This document shows, piece after piece, positions 1-12,200 of a stretch of 64,000 nucleotides of DNA. The position numbers were made by a program, and so were the translations under genes. Position 1 is the stretch's first letter, and every line of letters starts with the position of its first letter. The notes under the pieces were generated by a model. That model made no database searches, was not told the origin of the DNA, and saw only the letters and a list, made by a program, of their open reading frames with translations. Origin of the DNA: Climacium dendroides (taxonomy: Eukaryota; Streptophyta; Bryopsida; Hypnales; Climaciaceae); NCBI GenBank assembly GCA_950106755.1, contig OX467086.1:20106001-20170000 (forward strand). Direction: 5' to 3'.

Positions 1-1440
1 GAGGAGCGTATGACAAGTGATTACGAAGCATTATTTTGTGCTAATAGTCCATGCGAGAACTACTGAATTCTCTTCCGGAAATAATCTTGATGCCTGAAGC
101 AGCTAACAATCACTGTACAGATTGACTACATGCGTTACTAATGAGCTGAATGAGCAAATGAGCTGAAACTAAAATTGGAGAGAACATTTGACTTACATTT
201 GATTGGGAGAGGCTATGCAAGTGCGTCATTGGACAGATTTGAGCAGGAAACGTGAAGGATCCGCAAGCTGATTAATGAGACACTTTCAGATGTATAAGAA
301 AGTAGAGCAACCATTGCTCTTGATGAAGAGCGACGTAAATTTTTCACTAAAAATCGAGGAAATAAACAAAAATCCAACAGAGCTTCTATTTGTCGTGACA
401 CAAATTAACCGAGCATTGTATGAACATAGAGCTCATAAAAACAATAACTATGAGAAACCCTCCGAGTATCTGAAAACGGAATTAATGGCTGACTCTAATA
501 AATATCGGCAGAGTGTTAACAATAGGCCAGCGGGCAAAAATCAACTCACGCATCGCCCCTGTCAATATTGAGCAGCCGTTCTCCAAATTTGACCAAATCA
601 CTTCCAATCCTCAACAGACACTTAAAATCGCTCCCGATGTTATAACGTTTCCTGTAACGTCCAAAATTACAACACGAACTCGCAATCAAGACAAGACACA
701 GATGAATAAAGGATATTGATCTTTACAGCATACGAAGTTCTCTCTTTCGACTCAGCCCTTCAAACCTCATGTAAGAATTACTCCAAGAAAAACAAGCTGA
801 CAACGACGATGAACGAATAGCTCGTGAGCGAGACAGACTCACTTGGAAACAAATTGCTTAGACCCGCACTCTGCTCTTCAATGTTTAAGCAATTTGTTCT
901 CCCTCAAATGCAGAAAATCAACCGAAAAAAAATGCTTTCAACACACAATTCCATCCATCAAAGCTCCCGAACTCAAATAAACCTCATGTAAGAACTACTC
1001 CGAGAGATGATTTTTATCAAAAAAAACGGAAAAAAAGAACGCGGGATTGAAGGCAATGCTGAAATCCGAATTGAGAATTTCGAATCTTAGCAGATACACG
1101 GACGCGAGTGATCTCTCAATGCTCCGGCAGATCTGCAGTAACCGCATGCACATGAATCCGTGGAAAGAGAACAAACGCCGGCTGCAAAGTCTCGTGGTCA
1201 TACCGGTGAGCACTCAGCCGTCATGCTCAGGAAATGAATGTCGTCCGTAGATTAACTGACGCCACGTTAAAATGTTTAGTAATGGTACATTCAGATCCAA
1301 TCTACACCTTGCGATTATCAAATCTAATTCATTGCGGATTTTTCACCACCAGGACTTTTTTTTTGGCTTTCCGGTGCCAGATCGCACCAGAAAAAATAAT
1401 CTGCCTAAATAAGGGCCCAAAAAAAGCCAAATAACATGGA
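1..1440 (+). other. Degenerate coding-like DNA with coiled-coil text; no intact gene
   Basis: Stretches on the + strand read as charged helical protein between stops, for example about 770-860 (ELLQEKQADNDDERIARERD, then RLTWKQIA and a stop) and about 990-1080 (ELLREMIFIKKNGKKERGIE). Each of these follows a near-identical 28-base lead-in (about 761-788 and 979-1006), so the segment is internally duplicated. Stops are too frequent for a gene. An old fragment of a coiled-coil protein gene or transposon is possible; I do not recognise it. Confidence 0.35.
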
Positions 1441-1640
1441 TGAAATCAACAAAAAAAACTTCAAATTAAAAAAATACTTGGATGAAATCGTCGAATTGTG
1501 GATTAACATCAAATTATAGACATGCAATATGTGCTAATGTGATATTTTCTATCCAATATGTGGATGAATGTTGAAATTTGGAGCACCACTATAACATTTT
1601 ATATCGCCATTTTGGCACTTTTGAGAAAATGAAAAAAAAA
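1351..1640 (+). repeat. Dispersed repeat E, copy 1 (second copy at 48003-48220)
   Basis: About 200 of these bases can be followed in the same order at 48003-48220. They start with a GGCTTTC(C/T)GGTGCCA segment, then GGATGAA..AATTGTGGAT, then a nearly identical block containing CCAATATGTGGATGAATGTT and GCACCACTATAACA. It has no coding capacity. Confidence 0.7.
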
Positions 1641-3361
1641 AAAAACTTGGTCACCACCACAAGCTGAATATTTGAACTATATAAGTCAAAGATGTCTCTA
1701 TTCACTATAACTTGGCACAATCTACACTTCGTGTTGATCTTTGGCTTTTCCTCTACTAGGGAAACCATAACAAAATCTATTCTACAAATTAAGTAGATTG
1801 ATAGTTGTCAAACAGAGATGTTGCTCATTGATACAATTGGATCCAATCTACATTGAATACCGATCAAAACTTCATACTTAACCTACTTACAAAGATTTAA
1901 GGATGTTTCTTCTCAATAAAACTAGATCCAATCTACAAATAGGTAGATCTCTCAAATCTATATATTGAAGAGCTACAAATTCATAATACAATCCACCTTG
2001 CAATTGTTGAAATGCAATTTTTTTTGTAAGTAGAAATTGCAAATAGCTCTAAATCAACACTTGCATATTTAAATTTTCAAAGGTGAAAATTATGAAAACA
2101 CTTTACTCTTTCCATAGGGACCATTTTCAAAGGAAATGGATACATACAATTTTTTAGATCTCAAATCAAGTAAAATTGACAAATTTTGCACAAAGCCAAG
2201 AAATGAAGTAAAATTGTTCATTGATGGTACATATATGCGATTGAGGACCTCTCAAAAATCAAATATTTACCTTTTTTAGTGAAAAATGAAAGCTTCTAAT
2301 AATTAACCTTCAAAATTGCCTATAAAATTTTTTAAATGGTCAAAGGAATTTAATTATCCACCCCAAAATGAGCTTGAAATTTTAGATTGACTACTAGCGG
2401 TTGGCGCTTGCTACTCTATGCATTCATCATTAGAATTTTATCCAAATTTTTATGTATTATATAGAATGCAAAGCAAGAATTTCAAAAAATCTTCAAATAA
2501 AAATTACTAAAATCTTCATATAATTTTTTAATAAATAAGCATATATTAAAATAAACAATAGAAATTTAATGAATGATGAATGAAATACGTGCAATAATGA
2601 AAATGGTAAAAGATACACATACATTAGAATGCATTAGAGATTTGACTTAATTGTTACAAACAATGGCAACCCAAATAGAAGAATTTAAAGGAAAAACTTG
2701 TAAATCTCAAAAGCTTTGTGAACAATTTATTTCAAAGCTCATAAAAGCACAAAATCATAGAAATGCAGAAGAAGTATAAAGCCAAGAAAAGCAATGGAAT
2801 TGCTACCTTTATAATATCACCACATTGATCCTCTTCAATATCACCACATTGATCCTCTTCAATATCACCTCAATTGCAACGACTATATTATTTTTATAAT
2901 ATCACCCTTTATAAAAAGTGATATTACAAAGGTGATTGTGAACTGCTACTCTATTTCGGTAATATCACATTGTGTGAAAATACGATTTCTATGTATGCAT
3001 GATTGAAAATATTTTTATAAAATAATTAAAATAATTATTTTAAAGACTTATCAAAATCATTATCATATATTCTATTCAAATATATCAAATTTTTACTAAT
3101 ATGTGATACAATGAATGCATAGCATAGCGAGCACAAGCCCCTAATATTAATGGTAGCATTTGTGATATTATAGAGGGACTTATGATTTTAGTAGTATGAT
3201 TATACATGCAAGCTACATATCTTGTATAGCTTACATAATCATCATTTGATTTGTATCTTAGTTTCAATCCTTTGAAGTTCAAAGCTCAAACGACAAGTGA
3301 ACACAAAGACTTCTCTAGTACAGAAAAAATACATTTTTTCATCCATCAATTTTCTTGTCTT
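1641..3361. other. AT-rich intergenic DNA
   Basis: Very AT-rich with long A and T runs and no credible exon. It holds a 24-base tandem repeat at 2813-2870 (two and a half copies of a unit containing CACATTGATCCTCTTC). Related AATATCAC words are scattered to about 2960, including an inverted pair (AATATCACCC / AAGTGATATT) near 2900-2930. Confidence 0.6.
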
Positions 3362-3840
3362 AGTTCTTTAACATTTGTGAGGTATCCATAGCGACCGCAA
3401 AGCATCCAACATTCTGTACACACGCAGATCGTAGGGAGTTCGCGTTGATGAAAGCTCTGTTGGGATTTGGGGAACTGGCTTTTGGAGAAATCTTGAAACT
3501 CATGAAGGAGCGGAAGCGAGGGATCGACTTCGGGCGTGAGGCAGCTTCCGCCATGAGATTTGAACTGGCCATACTCCATTTAAGGAATACAAGCATTATG
3601 ATTATGACCATGTCCTGAAGGGAGAGAGACCGTCATTGCCAGATCGTATTCCTTCTTGGGCCAAGGATTTTATTCAGAGACGCTGGCATCAGAATCCATC
3701 AGAGAGACCTTCCTTCCAAGGTATTATCGAGGAGTTGGAGTCCTGCCCAATACGTAGTTTGTTTCATGTTCCCTTTTTCAGCAGTACCACCAGACCCTGT
3801 TTTAAATTGGAGAGATTCCAAGAATCAAAATCCCAAATGA
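3362..3840 (+). pseudogene. Broken TKL (Raf-like) protein-kinase remnant
   Basis: A good acceptor (TTCTTGTCTTAG, ending at about 3361) opens a frame with protein-like text, including REFALMKALLGFGELAFGEI and LKLMKERKRGIDFGREAASA. Around 3545-3575 the sense shifts to another frame reading TGHTPFKEY and VLKGERPSLPDRIPSWAKDF, then RRWHQNPSERPSFQGIIEEL. This is the end of a kinase C-lobe (subdomains X-XI; the Arg of xxRPS is kept). The N-lobe, HRD and DFG parts are absent, and stops lie just upstream of TGHTPF. After the lobe, a 28-base GT..AG stretch (3753-3780), too short for a working plant intron, separates it from an in-frame tail ending VLNWRDSKNQNPK and a TGA at 3838-3840. I read it as an internally deleted pseudogene. 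A highly diverged spliced gene is less likely. Confidence 0.6.
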
Positions 3841-5374
3841 GTTCGACTAACTTCAAATGTAGGTCTCTTGGGGATTCTTTACCTCTTTGGGGCTTTGCGA
3901 TTTGAATTGGTAGTGGTGAGAAGACAAGCGGTGGTTTGAGAATTAAGGCAGATGCAAGCACAAATGGTGAGCAGAAGCTGCGGGAACAGCAGCATGGGAT
4001 CCGTTTGTTGGCATCAACAAGACATGTCGAATGAGTCTCTGTACTCTGCTTCTTTGTTCAACAATGAATCATTCCAAAGAGGCAGTGCCAAAATTCTGAG
4101 TAAATGGAGCCACATGATGCTAGAGTGTTGGACCTGTGAATAAAACCGGACACCTCTCATGCAGCAGTGTAAGATGCCTAGTTTGATTCTAAGGATCCTT
4201 CCATTGATTTCTTTGTTGTTTTCTTGCGTTGGGATTTGTATTTATTTTAGATTGCTTGCTAGTCAGAGGTGAGCTACAAACATTCAATAGAAGTGAAATC
4301 AGATTCAGTTGGCGTTGGATGCACTTCTCTTGTATTCCATCTACTCAAGGCCATCGGAGTTGTCTGGTTAGTTTTTCAAACTCCTCTTCCAATAGTCAGT
4401 GCAATTCAAGGTGTCTTTTTTGTACAACTGGTTCAGCTTTTCTCCGGCATTCACTTTAGTTGGCGCTATTGGACGCTGTTTTTCTTTTCCAATGACGATT
4501 AGGGTTAATGTTCAAATCCTCAAGATTGGGATTGCGTTGTGCTGTGAAGCTATACTTTTAAATAGAAAGGGAAACCTTAAACCCTAAAAATTTCGCGATG
4601 GTAATGTATTGTATTAGAATGATCCGCATCGCTTTTATACGTTCGCTTTGTTTTTTATTATTTTCGATACAGAAATATTTTTTTTCATCCTTAGGCCATG
4701 AGTTTAATGAATCTGTTTTTCATTGAATGATATGTTTACTCCACAAAACCCTAGTTACAGTGGTGCCCTGTGATGATTTTTGGTTCAGTTTATGCATGGC
4801 GCAAAGGAGCACTACAATGGTCTTCAATTCTAACGATTACAATTATAAAAATCGAATTAAGCATTCTTTGAATCCACTTATAAATTTCACTCTCTAATGA
4901 ATCGAACCTGGTCATGGCAACCTGGTCAGTGCTAATCTGCTGTTGTGTTTGACCACTAGCACCAGTCTTGAAAACAGAGGAAACCCTCAATGGAATCAGA
5001 AGAATCAGGAACAGGGAATGCAGACATTGCCGTTGCACAATAGACATGGGACTCGACAGGTGGATTGAATCCAACAACTTTCCAGGTCTACCTTCTTTGT
5101 CGCGGTAGCAACACAACGCAGGCTCTGTAATGCATTCGGTGTGAGGCCCATACTTTTGGGCTTGACTACCGAGAAATTGCTAGAGTACATTCACCTTGTG
5201 AAGCCAAACCCATGCCTTGCACATGGGTCTGTGGTGAAGGAGAGAACCATAACTATGAGTGCAACTGTGTATTGACTGTGGGAGCTGAGATGACAACCGT
5301 TGCTCATGCTAAAGCACCCAAACCTTTACCTTGCACATGTGGCGAAGGAGAGAACCATAACTATGGGTTCATAA
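3841..5374. other. Flank of the kinase remnant and unresolved coding-like fragments
   Basis: 3841-4600 has mixed composition and may be former 3' sequence of the kinase remnant; one frame from 3912 to about 4032 is open but unrecognised. On the + strand at about 4930-5215 a frame with one stop reads LPLHNRHGTRQVD and VAVATQRRLCNAFGVRPILL, then TEKLLEYIHLVKPNPC. It is protein-like but unassigned. At 5212-5372 a 45-base segment encoding PCT(W/-)(V/-)CGEGENHNY occurs twice. Confidence 0.35.
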
Positions 5375-5840
5375 TTTTTAAATTCATAAAACCTTGGAAA
5401 TTCAATATCTTTTCTTCCGTGAATTGGAACCTCACAAAACAAAATTTGTGCACCCTTTTTCCTAGAGAGCTTTCTAATAGCACTAATAGCACTAAGTAGG
5501 CACACGCAACCTAGGGATGCATAGTTTTGGAAATCTCACCATAACAAACAAACAATCTCATTTAAGATATATAGAATATAGACTAGTATGCCTTGTGTCT
5601 TTGCCATGGTATAATAAAATAAAAATAAAAGTATTTTTTAATTTTTTAATTTATAAAAACTTTGAAATTCAATATCTTTTTTGCCATGAGTTGAAACACC
5701 ACAAAACAAAGTTTGTAACTCCTCACAAAGAGCTTTCTAACAACACCATGAACACTACTAAGGAAAGTATAGACTAGGGATGCACGGTTCCAAAGACCTT
5801 ACCATAACAAACAAAACAAACAAATTAATTTAATGTATTG
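5375..5840 (+). repeat. Dispersed repeat A, two tandem copies
   Basis: Copies at about 5375-5570 and 5640-5840 share an order of marks: a poly-A/T lead, CTTTGAAATTCAATATCTTTT, a CACAAAACAAA..TTTGT segment, AGAGCTTTCTAA, CTAGGGATGCA and CCATAACAAACAAA. The same series occurs at 35355-35945 (two copies) and, in reverse, at 48790-48985 with weaker copies to 49450. Non-coding; no terminal repeats are clear. Confidence 0.7.
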
Positions 5841-6689
5841 ATAGATAGTTTGAAATAAACCTTTGTGGATTAAAAAAATACATTACTTAACCCCTAAAAG
5901 CTTGAGGTACCAAATTTTGGTATTGACTATACTTTAAAGTAAAATAATATCCAACTAAGTTTCTATTTTTGACAATTCTTTTTGAAGTCTAGTTTTAGCA
6001 TAAAAAATCTGATTTTGAAAATGAATGATTATAATTTTCTACTCAATTTTGTACAAGGGTGTCCATTGTAATCTTGACTTTCTATAGTGTTGAGGGCTCT
6101 CGGAAATGAGCCTCAAATACATTAGATCTTGGAGAAAAAATCACATGAAAAATTCATTTAAAAAAATTGCAGAGTAGATTTTGAGAGGCCATAAATTGAT
6201 TTGGAGAAAAAATCACATGAAAAATTCATTTAAAAAAATTGCAGAGTAGATTTTGAGAGGCCATAAATTGATTGGCATTGCACGTGTTAGACCCTTCAAC
6301 CTCATATTTTTTTGGTAACCAATTTTTTAGATTTGACATGCAAAAAAGAGAACCAAAAGATTTTCATAGATTTAACACCTTGATGATCACACATTATAAT
6401 CTTTCAATCCATAAGTGACATTGTTGTGTTTTCTTTTCCTATGTGATCTCTAACATGTCTAGTTTAAATTCGTACAGTTACAATTCCAAAAAAATTGGTA
6501 CAACTTATCAAAATGTTGACTTTTTGTTCAATACAAAGCAAATTCCAAGAAGGTCAAAACAGGCCTTAGGGGTTAAGTCATCCATCAATCATGAAAACTT
6601 ACTCCGCCTACAGTGACAACGAAGAGCCAAAATAACCCCCTAAATACGTTACATTACGGGTAACCCACGTTCATCCCCAGTTATCACCG
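5841..6689. other. AT-rich intergenic DNA with a perfect 72-bp tandem duplication
   Basis: No gene is visible. 6129-6200 and 6201-6272 are identical 72-base copies in direct tandem (unit begins TTGGAGAAAAAATCACATGA). An identical pair implies a recent duplication or an assembly artefact. Confidence 0.85.
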
Positions 6690-9281
6690 GGCATTGTGGG
6701 AACATTCCCCGGGCAGACCTCCACAATTGCCCGCCTTTCAGGGCAGCACGAGCTCCAAGGCTTTAGAAGCCTCGTGCGCCTACCCGGGCTAGGGCAGTCA
6801 AAAACCTTCCTCTTCGGGCAGGAAACCGGTCTTGGAAGGTGGTTAGTCAAGCGGTACTCTGTTGCTGGACTCCGATGCCTTTCCTTGGCCTTCCTCGGCA
6901 CCAGTGGCGGATTCGGAGCCTCCGATCCGCCATGTTGATGAAAATTTTGTTGCCATTTCTGCTCCTTGATCAGGAAAGCGAGTTTTCTTAATTTTTTTCG
7001 TTTCCAAGACACTTTTTGAGCTAATCGCGACTGATTTTGGTGCAACATTGCGCCTGATGAGACGGCCTATGACCGTCGTTGCGTAATGCCATTCTTGGTG
7101 AGTTTTTGTATCTTAAAATCGCGTTCTACGCTGCCACTTCTTCTTTAATTCGACCTTTTAGCGGTTGTGAATTTTTTCCGAGCGATGAAATTCATTCTTG
7201 CCTCTTCTTTTGTGTCTGATTGTATACTTTAGTGGTTGAATTGCTTTTGACTGGTGTTGATATGACTTGCTGGTGCTCTGTATATACATTGTGCACTAGA
7301 GCAAGTCAGTTGAAAGCAGGTTACGAAACAGCGAATATTCTCGGTTTTCGGTTTATAATTCAGTAGCAATTTGAACGTATTTTACGTTTTCCAATCGCTG
7401 CTCGTGTACTCACAGCTTAAGAACAATTTTTTTGTAAACGGAATCGAAAAAACGTAATCAGAGCTATTCGATATTTATTGCGACATCTGTAATGTTTTAA
7501 ATTGGCTTCCGCAAGGACGTATTAGTGGACAGTGTCTCATCTTAAGGTGCTGATTTCACATGCTAAAGCGTGTGCTCGACGTAATTTCGTGAGTTTTATC
7601 ACTTTGAATAACATTGCAGGACGTATGCTTTGAAGATCTTCTGTGTGAAATGATTTGATCGCATATTCCTGAATTTGAGTTCCATCTGGCCACGTTTTGG
7701 AATTTCGTGACTAAGGTTTTTAACAGACAGCCACTGTTTCTAGGGTGACATTAGAATCTAGAAAAATATGGGAATGGTGAACATTATGCAGCAAACGTGA
7801 GCATTCACCTTTTCTTAGCCTCGTCTGCACGTGTAGCTACTCGACTCGACTTGTTGTCATAATCAATTTAGGTCTCCTGATCTTGTAATGGAGTATTTCT
7901 CCGCCTGCTTTTGTTGAGTGCTCGGCTGTATGATGAGGTGATGTGCCTGATGAAAGAATCACCCTGCCCTAGATATTGCATGACGGAAATATGTGTCTCT
8001 GCACTCAAATGTTTGCTTTCAGTCTCTTATTCAGTTGATTCTTAGCTACCTTCTGGCCTGGAAATATTCTAATTGATCGAGAAGTCTCTTTTAGTTTGAG
8101 TCATGCTTTGCTTTTTGTAGACACGATTTTTGCTGAGGATGAAGGCAACGACGTTCACCTCAAGCTTCCAACCGTTAGGAAATTCTTGATTAGCATGTAG
8201 ATTACTCCAGGTCTATTTCCAAGTTAAATTATGATTTCAAATGCATCTTTTAAAATTCTATCTTCTTCCAGGTGAAACTTGCCACAAATATTTTGATTTT
8301 ACCAAAGTTGAGTAATTTGTAGCTCGTACATGCCGTTTCAGGGAGCAATCATTTTTCGTAGTGTTTGACACAGTTTCTCAGTAAACTTCAAGTGTCTCTT
8401 GGGCGGCTCATGAGGGTTGATGGTGGCGATGCATAGGGATATCTACTAAAGCGCCGGGTCAGGGGACACAAGGCCTCGTTTACTGCATATGAACACCTCA
8501 CGATTTGCTTGATTTAAGAACTCAATGGGGTCAGTTTTGCTTATCTCAAGGTAGACAGCAGTCACTGAGAGACAGCTGGTACGTGTAGATTCAAGAAATT
8601 TGGATTAGACTGCCGGCAGCTACCATGAGGACGGCCTCTCTGAGCATTATCGATGCAAGCTTCAGAGTGGCCATCTTTCTGTGTCTGAGTTTGAAGGATT
8701 ATGAAGCTGTCATGGATGCTTTGGAGGACACCGTTGCAACAACTGCCTCGTTTCAGTTATAGTACGGGTTAGTCTCTTCTAATCCTGTTGAATTGTCTGC
8801 GTGAATAGCCAATGACAGATATTTTTAGTGCATCTGCTTTACAAGCGTCGTATTGAGAAAAATGATCCTGGCATCCACTTTAAAGGCTTTTTCTGGGGCA
8901 GTATCTTAATTTGGAGCATTATTTTTGCTCATGGTATTTATTTAAATCAGAAGCGCTGCCTCCCAATGTGAGCTAGTGCTTCCAAATCATATCTTAAGAG
9001 GGATTTGGTTTGTAATCCATTCTTTAGTTCAGAGCCACTTCGCTTGCAACTTTGAATATTGTAAAAAGGTGCGTCTTGAATAAATGCAGAAATTCATCAT
9101 TTCACATGTAGGACCCTGTCTCCATGCAAAAGTGGTCATTCTTCAGTATAACCACCAATGGAGAAGCACCTATTGAGATAGGAAGTTTATAGATCCGCAA
9201 TTGTGCTGAGAGATTGTCCTGTCTTCCTGGTTTAGGAATTAATAATTTTTATTTCTCATCCAGATTTGCTATATCTGCATC
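6690..9281 (+). promoter_or_regulatory. Probable promoter and intron-containing 5' leader of the ankyrin MAPKKK
   Basis: Base composition changes near 6.65 kb from AT-rich repeat DNA to balanced, CpG-containing sequence (6690-7100). A strong donor (CTTG|GTGAGT, intron from 7098) follows, and an acceptor at 9261-9263 (ATCCAG) lies 18 bases before the ATG at 9282. I infer a non-coding first exon ending at 7097 and one or more leader introns. The 6671-7048 region is open on both strands, but neither translation resembles a known protein. The exact transcription start and any intermediate leader exons cannot be fixed from sequence alone. Confidence 0.5.
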
Positions 9282-12200
9282 ATGACAGCGAAGGAAGAGA
9301 GGCCTTGGCCGCGGAGAGCACCTCCTGATGCAAGTGCGGGATTCAATATCTTCACTGGACAGCGCTCCTCTGTGGAGAACGGAGGGACATCAGGTGGGTC
9401 TTCACGGGCAAGTAGCATGCAAGGAGTTGTTCAAGGAGACGGAAATGGAGATAGGATATGGTCTAATAGACTTGCTAGCGCAGATTTCAACACTCACAAC
9501 AATGTTCGTAATTCTATGGGCACCGATGGGTATACTTCGTTCGGCGTTCCAAGTGTACCTGTGGACGGTGCTTCCGTAATTAGGCAGATTTCTGGGAGAC
9601 CGCCGCTCGATCCTGTCCTCATTCCTCGATCTCAAGCAATTTCTTTAGTTTTTGAAGGAGGTGTTCCGCTCTCAGCTAGAAGGGGCTCACCGCTCAGGAC
9701 TCTCACGACTAGTCAAACGCCAGCAGGCAATTCGTTTACTCCCTCGTCGGCTGGTTCTTCTCCTTTTGTAACCAGAAGGCGAGCATCTGCGCCGCCCGAT
9801 TCTGCACAGCCCAGCAATTTATCACGGGTTGGGAGTTTTCAGCCCCGTGTACCTAGCTCTCCTAATACAAGCCCTTGGCATGGAAGGAGTTCCGTTGACC
9901 TAAATTCTTTGAATCCTCGGTCGCCATCTCCATCCGAGCGGCATATGAACAGTTCCACTGGATACTTCGCTTTAGGGCCGCCATCATATCAGGTGACCTG
10001 ACTCCTATGTTATGATGTTTATGATTGTTATCTTTAGTAGATTAGAAGTGAACGGTGGTTCATTTCTATTGTCAAAGGAAAAAATTTAAGAGGTGACCAT
10101 CTTCAGAAATCCAATGCGGTGATTCATATTATTACTGTTATGAGCAATTAATTTAAGAACTCTTCCTCAGGTTGCTCATTGTCAAGTGTGATACAAATAG
10201 ATGTAGTATGTCATGCATGTGGCTTACATCCTCTAACTTATTTTTATCGCAGATGTCTTTATTGTGATCACTTGCATCCTGAGTTTGTAGGCACCAATGT
10301 GGTCGGTGGGATCTTCCAATGGAGTCCCGCTTGATAATCCAAGCACAAGCTCTGCCAGCTACGGGTTTAACAGCTTCGGCACCGATCCCGGACAACTGCT
10401 ACAATCCCCCATCCCAGCATTTCTAAATCGTAGGCATACGTTTCCCATGGAGTTTTCAGGCAAGATTGCGAAACCTGAACGTGAATATGTTTTGCTATTT
10501 TGCGTGAATACATTTTGCTATTTTGTTTAAACAGAGTTTCCTGATGTCAATAACTTTACTCAAATGTGCATTCAGTCTTGTCTGACCAAAGGTCATTCAA
10601 TGTTTACATACTCCTTTAGTTAGTTACTTGTTGGTTTGCGCGCTTTTTCTCCTTTGAGGCGCTACTGACGGTTGATGGCCAGCTATGAACTACTCAAGGA
10701 GTGTACCTGCCAAATGAACTACTCAAGGAGTGTTCCTTTTAGGCGCTACTGGCCGAATTTTTAGCTGATTGTTGGAATTTGAACCGCATAATACTGACTC
10801 AGGTCATCAAAGTATAGGTTCATCGGAGATGATGCGTGATTTATCAGCTATGAACTACTCAAGGAGTGTACCTGCCAGCCTAGGAGTGCACTGGGCATCT
10901 AGTCCAGGGTTTGGTAGGATGGAACATCCGGTCCCTCTCCCTGGAATATTTAGACGCTTTGAAACGAACTATGGAAGAGGAAACTTTGCCGGGGATGCTG
11001 GAAATTTCGAAGCGACACCCACAGGTAATAGATACACATTGAATCAGTACATGCCCAGTAATTTCATCACAACGGAATAAGAGCCAATTCCTATTTCATT
11101 CCGGGAGATTAGTATTGGTTGTATTTTCTTGTGATGGCAAGAGTTAAGGCTCTATCAGAACTGGTTCTGTTAGGGTGTATACTCAGTTTCGTTTCTCACA
11201 ATTGCATTGCATTGCGAACGTGGCATTAAACGCTTTCTGCGTCTTCGTGTTAAGGTATTTCTGGAAGAGGGTTACTGGAGGACGCTGTTAGGGAACAACA
11301 CTTCGAGAGGGTGATTGCGCTTTTGGAGCAGGGCTTCAGTCCTAATGGTGAGCGAGGTTCTTCCAAGGTGGGTTGTGTATCTAAGGTTCAGCTCTGATAA
11401 ATATGTTATCATTGAGTACATTCTGAAATGATATGTCAATCCTATAATTTCTTTCAAGCGTGTTCTTTCAGTGCCAAATGTACTCTGCATTTCGTCACTA
11501 TGGCCTGAACTCTCCAGAGTTGCATATTGCACGCCGCTAAAACTCTCTATTCAACTCACATGTACTTCGTGTTATCTTAACTATCACCATGACTAAAAAT
11601 CACTGGGAGAACAATTTTACGCAGCATCTATGCTAATATATTCTTACTAGTTCTAGTAGACCCTCCGCTACAGTTACGCATTATTCCACTCAACTGATTC
11701 GGAGTCCATTGTTCAAGCCTGAGTGAGGTTTTGTTACTCACACACTAACTCGATCTTGTTTATCTGTTTTCAGATTCCGCCATTATTAATTGCTGTTAGC
11801 ACTGGAAACGAGAGACTTGTGAAACTGCTTGTTGACGTTGGGGCCAATGTCAATGGATACGACAGTCGACACTATACTGCTCTACATTATGCTGCAGCCT
11901 CTGGATTCCTGTAATTCTCCACAAGCTTGGAACTCTGAGTAACAAGCTCAAAGTGTTCGCTTATACAATTCTGTTGTGGCATGCCAGTTTTTGGACACAG
12001 AGAGGAACTGCACAGCGCTAATCTTTGCTACATACTAATGGTCCACAATGAGACTTACTGTATTGCTTTCCTATTCAGATATTGGTTGTATATTCTAATC
12101 GTGAGGGTCTCTTTCTTTGGTCAGGGGCATGGTGGATCTCCTGCTTGTTGCTGGTGCAAACATATATGCTAAAACGGATGGTGATCTTCTACCTGTTCAG

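Noticed and set aside
3346..3611. 77- and 83-codon - strand frames
   Set aside because: They are shadows opposite the + strand kinase remnant, whose C-lobe motif fixes the sense strand.
6671..7048. 125-codon - strand and 80-codon + strand frames upstream of the MAPKKK
   Set aside because: They overlap each other in a GC-richer leader region that ends at a strong + strand splice donor; neither resembles a protein family.
7333..7340. GAATATTC, matching the P1BS consensus GNATATNC
   Set aside because: An 8-base degenerate site in the MAPKKK leader is expected by chance in AT-rich DNA, and it is nowhere near the phosphate transporter.
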